Source: Closterium sp. NIES-65 (lineage: Eukaryota > Streptophyta > Zygnematophyceae > Desmidiales > Closteriaceae). From it: a DNA stretch of 64,000 bases. The stretch spans positions 1,550,001-1,614,000 of the forward strand of contig CANXME010002067.1 of NCBI GenBank assembly GCA_948144175.1, in the 5' to 3' direction. Numbering within the stretch: position 1 is the first letter of the stretch; each line of letters opens with the position of its first letter. The translations under genes and the position numbers were made by a program. The notes beneath the pieces were generated by a model. That model did no database searches, was not told the DNA's origin, and was given only the letters and a program-made list of their open reading frames with translations. Of the stretch, positions 10,651-20,249 are shown one piece after another.

Positions 10651-11115
10651 CAGTCACCTTCCCGCGAATGGCACGCGCACGCTGGTCCCAATCTGGACCT
10701 CCCTCCCCATCCACCTTCGTCACCTGCCTATCCCCTTCCCCACACCCCTCCCGTTCCCCCTCCCCACTCACCTTCCCTTCCTCTAACCCGTCACCCTCCC
10801 CGTCCCCCCTTCCCTTCCACTTCCCCATCCCCCTCCCGTTCACTGCATGTCCAACGGTTCTCATACGCCGCTCTAATCACCCTTGCCTCTTTCCATTTAC
10901 ATATATGCCACTCACCCCCATCCCTATCACTCCGTTCCTCCCCCTGGATGCCTCTTCTCCTGTGCCCCTCACCCCCCACCTCTCCCTGCATGCCTCTAGT
11001 CGCATGCCAATGTTCCCTCATCCCCGCATTCCCCCCATCCCCCCATCCCACATTCCCTCCATCCTTCCACCCCCCATTCCCATCTTCCCCTCCCCTCCCC
11101 GCCAGCCCTCTTCCG

Positions 11116-11466
11116 TCACAGTGAACCTGCAGTGGCCCTCGCCACATGCGCCTGGCAAGTAACGCTGCTGGACGGCGGCGTGTTCGGCCCCTCACTGCCC
11201 CACCTGCTCGCCCTGCACATCGCCGGCCGGCCCCTGCTCACTGGACTGGACCTAGAGACTTCCAGCCGCCCCCTGCTTGCCCTCTTCCTCAACCCATGCG
11301 CGCATGCTGCCGCTGCATGCATGCTCTGCATGTCCGTGGGCTTCCTCGTGCCTGCTGACGTGGCGGACAGAGTGGGGGTGGCTACGTGCTGGTGGTGGAC
11401 ATGCCTCTTGGCTTGGGGGATGTGTTTCCGGTCAGCCCAGCTGGACGCAGCGGGTCTGACAGTCAG
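11116..11466 (+). other. Possible exon of an unidentified gene
   Basis: A TCACAG acceptor-like site precedes 350 bp of mixed composition that stand out from the pyrimidine-rich DNA on the left and the GGGAT array on the right. The frame containing LLDGGVFGPSLPHLLALH stays open throughout, and the block ends at CAGTCAG followed by GTGCGT, a possible donor. I do not recognise the peptide, and it could equally be a decayed gene fragment. Confidence 0.25.
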
Positions 11467-11554
11467 GTGCGTGGTGTACAGAGTTGGGTGGGAAGGGAGG
11501 GGAGCAAATGGGAGGGGTGGAATGGGACGGGAGAGTTGGACGGTGATGGGATAC

Positions 11555-12085
11555 GGGATGGGAATGGATGGGATGGGAATGGATGGGATGGGAATGGATG
11601 GGATGGGAATGGATGGGATGTGAACGGATGGGATTGGATGGGATGGGATGGGATGGGATGGGAATGGATGGGATGGGATGGGATGGGATGGGATGGGATG
11701 GGATGGGATGGGATGGGATGGGATGGGATGGGATGGGAATGGATTGGATGGGAATGGATGGGATTGGATGGGATGGGATGGGATGGTATGGGATGGGATG
11801 GGATGGGATGGGATGGGATGGGATGGGATGGGATGGGATGGGATGGGATGGGATGGGATGGGATGGGATGGGATGATATGGGATGGTATGGGATGGGATG
11901 GGATGGGATGATATCGTATGGGATGGGATGGGATGGGATGATATCGTATGGGATGGGATGGGATGATATCGGATGGTATGGGGTGGTATGGGATGGGATG
12001 GGATGAGATCGGATGGGATGGGATGGTATGGAATGATATGGGATGGGATGAGATGGGATGAGATGGGATGTCATTGGATGTCATG
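11555..12085 (+). repeat. GGGAT pentanucleotide array
   Basis: About 530 bp consist of TGGGA pentamers, with interspersed TGGAA, TGATA and TCGGA variants that become more frequent toward the right. The long ORFs over it (for example SHPIP repeats on the minus strand) are artefacts of a stop-free 5-bp unit. It is not the TTTAGGG-type plant telomere repeat. Confidence 0.95.
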
Positions 12086-12640
12086 GGATGCCAGCAGAAT
12101 GAGCAAAAGAGGCAGTGAAAGTGGGAGGGCAGTGAAGGGTCCCCTGCATGGCAGTTGGGGTTTCGCCTTGCATAAGAACAACCAAACGTCTCTTTTTTTT
12201 GCCGTAAGCTGCAGAAGATATGCTCATACCTCCCTCCCTTGATCTCCTCTGTTCCACCCATTCCAGGTCTCCCGACTGCCAATTTCATCCTCCCTTGCAT
12301 TTCCCTTCCCCTGGCTTGCAGGCTTGCCCCTCCCCGTCCCTCCCAAGGACCCTCTTGCCTTGCCCCTCCCGGTCCCCCCAAGGATCCCCTTGTTTTGCCG
12401 TAGCATCCCCTCCCTTGCCTTGCCGTGCTCGCCCCTCGCTGCTTAAATCTGGTCGGTCAGACACACATGGCAGCAAGGGTGCACTATGAGGTCACAGAGG
12501 AGATGCTTCTCACTCTTGCTGCTTACATCCACTCAGGCACTCACTCCTACCCTGCATTACAATCCATCCCAGCCAGCTTATTCGCTATATGTATGCATTA
12601 TTCTTGCCTGTCTCCTCGACACTCTTCCGGCGTTACATAA
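12086..12640. other. Pyrimidine-rich stretch, possible short exon
   Basis: Most of the stretch is CCCTCC-type low-complexity DNA. Around 12460-12538 a short open block reads HMAARVHYEVTEEMLL and ends near a CAG, so it might be an exon remnant. No family is recognised. Confidence 0.2.
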
Positions 12641-12985
12641 GGACGCGTCACAATTAAAATACCGAGGAAGGATCGGGCTTGTTCACCGATCCTGCCAAAT
12701 CGATCGCCACATCGGTGTGCCACGACTGAATTTTTGCAATCGCGGGCCCGCCGCAAGTTCCAAGTGACACGATCAAAAAATCATGGGGCAAAATTGCCCG
12801 ATGTGGAGGAAATTGCACGATCGATGTGTGGCAAGGGCACATCGATCGCCCGACTCCGAGGGGACTACTATACATTGGCGACAAAAGACAAAAACAGATA
12901 ACCAGAAATTAACGACGTCGCGAATGAGCTGTAGCCGCGAAACACCGATCCTGCGCAAGATCGGTGTTTCAATTGTGACGCGTCC
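12641..12985. mobile_element. PIF/Harbinger-like MITE
   Basis: This 345-bp element has 25-bp terminal inverted repeats beginning GGACGCGTCACAATT, with two mismatches. It is flanked by the 3-bp direct repeat TAA (12638-12640 and 12986-12988). A TWA target of 3 bp is characteristic of the PIF/Harbinger group. It has no coding capacity, and a 24-bp palindrome (CACCGATCctgcgcaaGATCGGTG type) sits just inside the right end. Confidence 0.75.
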
Positions 12986-13029
12986 TAAGCAACCACATGC
13001 CTTTTTTTTTCTGCAGAAGCTGAGAGCTA

Positions 13030-13880
13030 GTTTCTCTCCCTCCCTCTCCCTATCCCTCCTTTCCTCCCTTCTTTCCTCCCTTCTTTACTCCCTCTTCTCG
13101 TTCCTCCCTCCCGCCTCCCTCCCTCCCTCCCTTCCCCCCTCCCTCCCTCCCTCGCTCCCTCCCTCCCTCCCTCCCTCCCTCCCTCCCTCCCTCCCTCCCT
13201 CCCTCCTTCCCTCTCTCCCTCCCTGCCTCCCTCCCTCCCTCCCTCCCTCCCTCCCTCCCTCCCTCCCTCCCTCCCTCCCTCCCTCCCTCCCTCCCTCCCT
13301 CCCTCCCTCCCTCCCTCCCTCCCTCCCTCCCTCCGTTCCTCCTTCCGTTCCTCCCTCCTCTCCTCTCTCTCCCGCTTTAGTTTGTCTTTTGCTCAGTTCG
13401 AATCACAATAACACAAGCTTTTGACTTTCGCTCATGGCCAAAAAAACTAATCCCATGCTCCTCTCTTCCTCTTTCCATCCCTCCCTCCCTTCCTCCCTCC
13501 CTCCCTCCCTCCCTCCCTCCCTCCCTCCCTCCCTCCCTCCTTCCATTCCTCCCTCCTCTCCTCTCTCTCCCGCTTTAGTTTGTCTTTTGCTCAGTTCAAA
13601 TCACAATAACACAAGCTTTTGACTTTCGCTCATGGCCAAAAAAACTAATCCCATGCTCCTCTCTTCCTCTTTCCATCCCTCCCTTCCTCCCTCCCTCCCT
13701 CCCTCCCTCCCTCCCTCCCTCCCTCCCTCCCTCCCTCCCTCCCTCCCTCCCTCCCTCCCTCCCTCCCTCCATCCCACCATCCCTCCTTCCCTCCATTCCC
13801 CCCTCCCTCCCTCCCTATCTCCCTCCCTCCCTCCATCCATCCCTTCCTCCCTCCCTCTCCCTCCCTCATTCAACCTGTGC
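13030..13880 (+). repeat. CTCC microsatellite with duplicated spacer
   Basis: Three long runs of the tetranucleotide CTCC (about 13120-13340, 13475-13550 and 13675-13800) alternate with a nearly identical spacer present twice (about 13370-13470 and 13565-13670, containing GCTCATGGCCAAAAAAACTA). The arrangement suggests tandem duplication of spacer plus array. The Ser/Leu/Pro and Glu/Gly/Arg ORFs over it are artefacts. Confidence 0.9.
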
Positions 13881-13959
13881 CTTCTCTCTCGCCTCCCAAT
13901 TGCATCCTCCTGTTCTCCCCAGGGAGCGTGCAAGGCACTGGACTAGCCTCCCCCACCGT

Positions 13960-14800
13960 GCTCGAGGTGAGGCGTTGAGGTGGGGGTGAGGCGTTGAGGC
14001 GGGGGTGAGGCGTTGAGGCGGGGGTGATGTGCTAGTAGTGGCACATCTTTCAGGTGTTTTCCCTGCTGGAGGCTCAAATTTTTCATGCCCTGTTCTGCCA
14101 TGCTCTGACTGCTTTGCCTGCCTGCCTGCCTGCCATGCTTTACCTACCTGGTTGGTTTCCGCTCCCTCCTTTCTGGCGGCTTTTCCTCCTATGACCTCAT
14201 TCCGCCCTCTTGTCTTCATCGCTCGCCCTCCCCTTACCTCTTCTCCCCCTCCTCTCTTTTTCTGCTCTCCTTTCCCTCTCCGTCGCTCTTCCACTTTTTC
14301 TGTGACCATTCCGATCCCTCATGATCCTTCAGTTTTCACCCTTTTCTGTTCGCCTTTCTCCTTTCTCAGCTCGCCCACTCCCAATCATTCATGTGCAAAC
14401 TCATGCTTCATCCAGCCCTTTCTTCCCCTCGCCCCCTTTCTTTTCCCTTGCCCACTCTCCTTCCTGCCACCCTCTCTCTCTCTACGTTTCCTCTGCCTAC
14501 TCTCCTCCCCTCCTCCCCGCCTTCTCCCTCCTCCCCACTCTCCCCCCCCCCCCCCCCCCCCCCCCCCCGGTCTCCTTCCCCTCGCCCCCTCTTCTTATCC
14601 CCGCCCTTCTCCTCCCCCCTTGGCCACTTTCCTCTCCCCCGCCCCCTTTCTGTTGGAGGCTGCCAGGAAGTCATCGTGGAGTGTGGCGCTGTTCGGTGCT
14701 CCCAGTGACGGCCGGACCAGCAAGTGAGTGGTTCTTTGGAAGATAGTTTGTGTGGGAAAAGGAGAGATTATGTGTAATGCCTTCGCTCTTGCTTGGGCTG
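13960..14800 (+). other. Short tandem repeat and pyrimidine-rich stretch
   Basis: A GTTGAGGCGGGGGTGAGGC repeat occurs three times at 13970-14025. The remainder to about 14660 is C/T-rich, with a run of about 26 C near 14543-14568. At 14655-14725 a short open block (SSWSVALFGAPSDGR) ends in CAAG followed by TGAGTG and may be an exon remnant. Confidence 0.4.
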
Positions 14801-16165
14801 GCCCTGCCGCTCTCCCCAGCGACAGCCGTGGCGTTGGTTGGGGTGACCAGTTCCTGGTGGAGCGTGAACGATTTCCAACAAGCTCCAGGCAACCTGAAGC
14901 GCTGGACTAAGTTGGAAAAAACGCAAGTTTGACGTTGCGTATTGAGTTATACGCATCTAAAATTCGTACGCTGCGTATTTTTCTAAAATTCGCCAAATTT
15001 CTCTCGGGCTGACCGGGAAAAAAAATCAGTTGTGTTCGCGAGTATCGGAATTCAGATTTGAGATCGCGAATTGCAAATGCAACCTCAGATCTGAATTTCG
15101 AAACCGTTTGGTGAATCGTCCCCTCCTATCAACCGCTCAACAACCCATTCCAACCACATCGATTACCAATGCCTTCCAATTTTGTTGCCAACTTCAACCA
15201 GACTCATCCTCCCCGCTCAATGTCAGGTCGTTTTTCCCTTCGATCCCCTTCTAATTTCACTTGCGACGATAACCTACTACAGCAGCTCCCGTTCCCGTCT
15301 CTTGACCTAGCATCTTAACCTGCCCGGGAGAAGAATTTAGCTGCCCGGGCAAGCGTTTTTCTGTGTGTACCAGACCCCCTCCGGCCAGCGTACTGCGTAT
15401 AAACTCTAGCGTTTATACAGAAAGCGTACAAAACGCGAAACGCGTTTTTTCCAACATAGGCGCTGGAAGCGAGCAACCTGTGTGGCTGTTTGGAGGGTGT
15501 TATGAGAGGTGGAGTGTGAGATTAGAGAGACAGCGGATCGAGTGGAGTGACAGAATTCCTGGTGGAGTGCGAGATTGCCCCGGCGCTGGAGGTGGTCAAC
15601 TATCCCTGCCAGCCGTGCAAACATCCAGCTGATGTGCAACATTCCTTTCCCCACTTGGCCACCCTTCTTCCCCACTGACAGGCGGCGCGTTGAAGTGACA
15701 GAGTTGCTGGCGGAGAGGGTTGCTTGGGGAGAGGGTTGCTGGGGGAGAGGGTTGCTGGGGGCGAGGGTTGCTGGGGGAGAGGGTTGCTGGGGGAGAGGGT
15801 TGCTGGGGGAGAGGGTTGCTGGGGGCGAGGGTTGCTGGGGGCGAGGGTTGCTGGGGGAGAGGGTTGCTGGGGGAGAGGGTTGCTGGGGGAGAGGGTTGCT
15901 GGGGGAGAGGGTTGCTGGGGGCGAGGGTTGCTGGGGGAGAGGGTTGCTGGGGGAGAGGGTTGCTGGGGGAGAGGGTTGCTGGGGGAGCGAGTTCGATCTG
16001 GGTCTGGAGGTGAACAACTTCCTGCACTGCACCTGCCAGCCGTGCAGATCCACGCCAGCGTGGCAGCCTCGCTGGCAGAGAAGAAGCAGAAGCGTGTGCT
16101 GTTTGAGGGGCTCATGGATCGGATCAAGCACATGCTGCCACCCGCTGACATGGATGAGGTGAGAA
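14800..16165 (+). other. Repeated exon-like blocks of an unidentified gene
   Basis: Three related blocks occur at about 14805-14905, 15525-15620 and 15675-16160. The second and third share GTGACAGA-TT-CTGG-GGAG, then GGAGGTG-(A)CAAC and CTGCCAGCCGTGCA. The last block, read as LPAVQIHASVAASLAEKKQK to HMLPPADMDE, ends at GAG followed by GTGAGA, a plausible donor at about 16159. A further open block lies at 16588-16740 behind a CACAG acceptor (VIGATAMVYTHAAVKL). The parts look like decayed, duplicated exons on the plus strand. I cannot name the family. Confidence 0.3.
15716..15990 (+). repeat. 16-bp minisatellite inside an exon-like block
   Basis: About 17 copies of GGGTTGCTGGGGGAGA occur with a GCGA variant interspersed. 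The first and last partial units match the flanking coding-like text GAGTTGCTGGCGGAG and GAGCGAGTTCG, so the array seems to have grown from that segment. Because 16 is not a multiple of three, all frames stay open with a 16-residue period. Confidence 0.9.
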
Positions 16166-16959
16166 GCACAGTCTCTGCAGTCTCTGGATCGGACAGGCTC
16201 ATGGGTCGAGAGCATGCACTTGATCCGATCCATGAGCCAAGCACAGTCTCTGCACACTTGGTCACGCCCTCTCCCTCTGTCTGAGAGAAGCACCAGCACC
16301 TCGTGCTGTTTCCAGGGCTCATGCACTGCATGCCTGCCAAAAGCCTGGTAGCATGATTTGTGGGATGTGCGACAGAGATCTGGCGTGCCTACTGGTTTCT
16401 GATGCGGCTACTAGTCTCGAACGCTGCTAATGGTTGTATGAGTGGAGGGTGTCTCAACAACCTCGCGTGTTGCACTCCTCTCCAAACCTCACTTTTCCAA
16501 TCGTGTTCTTTCCAAACCTCATTCCTTTCACCTCCCCCCTCCTCTTTCTCTTCCCCCTCATCCCATCATCTGCACACGTGTCCACAGGTGATTGGAGCAA
16601 CAGCGATGGTCTACACCCACGCTGCTGTCAAGCTGTCAGATCTCTCCCTGACCTTTACCAGGCAGCAAGACATGTCCCGATCTGTGAAGCTGCCCAAGGA
16701 GAAAATCACCGACTCATCCACATGCTGTCAGACGAGCACAAGTGAATCTTTTGGTTTTCCTAAGTCTGTTAATATCAGTCTGTTACGGTTAAGTAAGTCT
16801 GTTAGCTTTCATCCCACTGTCTGCGCACATGCTCTCATCCACATGCTGCCAGATGGGTATGAGGGAGTTACTTGACCTAATGGTCCTCTGATGGCCATAA
16901 TTGCTTCTTCTTCCCTTCTGTAACTGCTCTGTCATAATCTCGAGGAATAGTGTCAAAAG

Positions 16960-17310
16960 GAGCGCCACTGTTGCGTCATTTGGACACCGTATGAGCTGAC
17001 TCAGCAATTGCACTAACTTTGCTCACCATCATCCCTCATGCCTCCTATGGGCGATGGCAAGTGGAGCGAGGATCGGCGTGCGTCGCTAGCTGCTCCTTGA
17101 GTACCGAGAAAAATTCGTAGCGCCGCGTTTATTGCGAGAAATTCATCGCATGCGTCGCAGCGAATCGAATGGCATCAAAAGACGATCAAGAGGGCCGTCA
17201 ACTTGCCGCTTTTGAGAATTCTGGTGCCATTGTCACCTCCTTCGATGCTGGTTGGAGGGTTGTCTTCTCCCTCCCTGCTCCTCTCCCCATGCCTTCGCCC
17301 CCGTTCCTCC
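16960..17310 (+). repeat. Segmental repeat R2, copy B
   Basis: This is the direct-orientation partner of 9840-10190. Shared words include CCGTATGAG, GGCGATGGCAAGT and TTGTCTTCTCCCT. A run of about 20 G follows at 17371-17390. Confidence 0.5.
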
Positions 17311-17859
17311 CAGCTTTTTCTCCTCATCCTCATTCTGTGCTTGTTGTGCGCGATAGAAAATTTCCGGGCGGGGGGGGGGGGGGGGGGGGGTAGAGTAGAG
17401 TCTGGCGCGGGGGAGGGGAGATGTGGGGGAGGCTGGGAGAGGGCTGGGAAAGGGCTGGGAGATGGGAGAGAGGGGGGGAGGTGGTGGAAAGAGGGGGGGA
17501 GGTGGTGGAAGGCATGGAGAACAAAAGCAGGTGCGTTGCACCAGGGAAGAGGGGAGAAGTGGTGAAGGGGAGGGAGGGGGGAGGGGGAAGGGGGTTGATT
17601 GGTGATGAAAGTGTGAGGGTTGCGCAGCGAGGAGAAATGAGTGACGATGGTGATTGCAAACAGCCGTGTTTTGCTCAATTCCCGACCCCTCTCACTTCTT
17701 CACCCCCCGCCAACCGTGCGGAATTGATCGATCAGGTGTGCACACACTATGCGACATTCCCCACTCTTAGCTTCCCCCACTGTTCCCCTCCACTCTAGCC
17801 CCGCCATTTCCCCCTCTTCCCCCTCCCCTTCTCCCCATTCCCCCACCTCTTCTTGTTCC

Positions 17860-18345
17860 CCCTGCAGGTGTGCGAGGATGCGTGCCTGCGTACCGCATGG
17901 TACAAGCCGGTGCTGAAACGTCTCAAAACATCCCTGCCCTTCCCATCTATGACCCCCATCTGCTTGGTGTGCTGCAGGTGTGAGCACCACATGGTAGCAC
18001 ACTGAATGGTTCTGCAGAAGCATGTCCTGCAATATCTTGAAACACCCTCGCCCTTTCTCTCCCCTCCACACCCGTTCCTCCCCCCCCGTGTCCCTGTCCT
18101 CCGCCCACCAGGTTTGCACCAACTGTCTGCCAGCAGGTCGCATGGTGCAGTTGTTTGAGACATCTCGAAGCATCCCCCTTTGTCCCTCTCCCCTATCCCT
18201 TGCGCACCTCTCCTCCGCCCGCCAGGTGTGTGAGGACTGCATGCGCAGCACCATGCGACCGCATGCCAGCTTGCGCAGACCGCATGGGGCTGCGCAAGCT
18301 GGCGCGAGTGGCCGCGGCTACAGATGAGCAATGGGAATTGCAGGG
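17860..18345 (+). repeat. Fourfold repeat of a splice-acceptor-plus-Cys block
   Basis: Four related blocks begin near 17868, 17968, 18105 and 18220. Each has a pyrimidine tract, (G)CAGGTGTG or CAGGTTTG, and a segment reading VCED-C, VCTNC or similar followed by a CGCATGG word. They could be duplicated exons of a Cys-containing protein or a longer satellite in decay. No product is recognised. Confidence 0.35.
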
Positions 18346-19901
18346 ATGATACGGGTAAGCGATTGGGGGGCGGGGAGGAGGGGAAGAGGGGATTAGGAGA
18401 GGGAGGGGCATCGCAAAAAATCAGGCTCTGCTTTCGGCTGTTTAGGGTGATCTAGGCGTTGTTTACCTGCGCTGATGGCTGTTTGCCAAGTGCCCCGTAA
18501 ATGGATTGGCGTTCAGCCAATTGTGGTTCACTTACCGGGCCCCACGTAGAGCTTCGTAAACGACCAATTGGGGGTACCATTGTAGCACTTGCCCAACTGA
18601 CAAGCATGGTCGTGCATAGCTATGTACGGCAATTCGCGTTGGATAATTGTGTGCCACGTAAACTGGGGTGGGCTACTCGCGATTTACAGGGACCCCGGTT
18701 TCCATCTGTAAATGGTAGATCAATGCCGCGTACAGTCGTTGACGACCTTGCACCCAGGTGTCGCGACTGGGCGTCGATATTGCCGTAACCCGTTTCGTAA
18801 TTGTAACCAGTAGCTTCTAACACCCGGTTACACTGCGTAACGCTTAATATACTGTACTGTTCAATTGTGCTTATTAAAATGTCGCCTGATATAATAAATT
18901 TGTGGAGTGCGCCTACCGTGGTTCCAAATTAATTCAATTTGGCCTTTCCAGCAGAGCAGAAATACATTTGATACTTTCAACTGTAAGCCGGATTTTGCAT
19001 TCCAGTATGATCCGTGAATGATGCTCAATAACAATCATTTTAAACAGGCAACATGTTACATTGCTTTAGCTACGTTCATGATCTGCACCAAATACTAGCT
19101 TGAAAACTGTTGCTGACAGTAATCACCCACGTGCAATAGCCACTATCCTGTACCCATATAATATAACTACATTGCACTACTGTGCTAACAGAGTCGACTC
19201 CTGCAGCACCAAAGAAAACTGTGATAAAACAGAGACATGTGAAACTGCAGAACACAGGCACAGAAGTTGACACAGCAAGCCTTACTCACGCTGGAACATA
19301 CTAAGTGATTGAAGTTAACCTGTCCACATCCAAGGCAGGGGAGTGTCGATGCTCGAAAAAAACAAGCATCAAAACGAAACACTGGCCAAAAGACAGACAC
19401 ATCTCCACACTAGAATGAAGTGAAGTCAACCGACATTGGCTGGTAGTGACATGAACCTGCACAAAAAAGAAACGTAGATCGTAGGCTAGAAAACTACGTC
19501 CTACTGAAAAATATCCCAAGTCACATAAAACGGTAGGGCGCAACGAGCATACCTCATAACCAGGAACGGCTTTGCCACAGAAAGCTTCAACGAACATCGC
19601 GCCATGTAGGAAGAACGGGAAGAAGAGGAAGAAAAAAAAAACGCCTACGTTAACCTAAAAGTTACGCCATGCTCGACTAGGTGTTGGTTGACGAGAAAGA
19701 AGAACAGCTCGAAGAGGATAGAGGTGGAATGAAAGGGCGTGCTAAAAGCAAGCTGCAGCGTGGGGAGGGGGGAGGAGGTTGGATTCTAACCAATCGACTT
19801 TGCCTCAGGTAAAGAAAACAGAGACGTTCTTGCACACGATGTGACCAACCAATACGATTGGCCAAGTTGGCCAGTAGCGAGGTCACGGGTCAACCACCAC
19901 A
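18346..19901. other. Intergenic stretch, no gene recognised
   Basis: The composition is more AT-balanced here than elsewhere. ORFs are short and lack motifs. I see no tandem repeats, terminal inverted repeats or splice-supported exons. Confidence 0.4.
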
Positions 19902-19906
19902 CAGAG

Positions 19907-20035
19907 TCAGAAGAAACGAGAATGAATTAACTATGAATGAAGTGAGTACAAGTACCAACCCTACTTGGGTTGTACCCCCAATGGGATACCCCACTATAGC
20001 CTACACAAATGTATAACCTATATAATGTTCTGACA
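19907..20035 (-). repeat. copia-1 3' LTR
   Basis: The 129-bp repeat matches 27217-27345 at all but about 7 positions. The coding-strand termini are TGTCAG and CTGA, where the other copy has CTCA. A CAGAG target copy sits outside it. Confidence 0.93.
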
Positions 20036-20249
20036 CACCCCCATAGGCAAAGTGGGGGAGAACAAGGGGTCAGACGACCAGTCAAGCAAAGCAAAGCAAG
20101 GCAAGCTCAGGGTGGATCTCAAAGTCACCACACAGTCCGAGCATAAGGTCCAGGGCACAAGGCCAGTTCACATGCAAGAGTACACACATATATATAAAGC
20201 TAGACAAGCAAGAGCACGTATATATATATATGTCACAGTACAAGCAAGG

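Noticed and set aside
11116..12381. 421-codon SHPIPS repeat protein
   Set aside because: It is a translation of the GGGAT pentanucleotide array.
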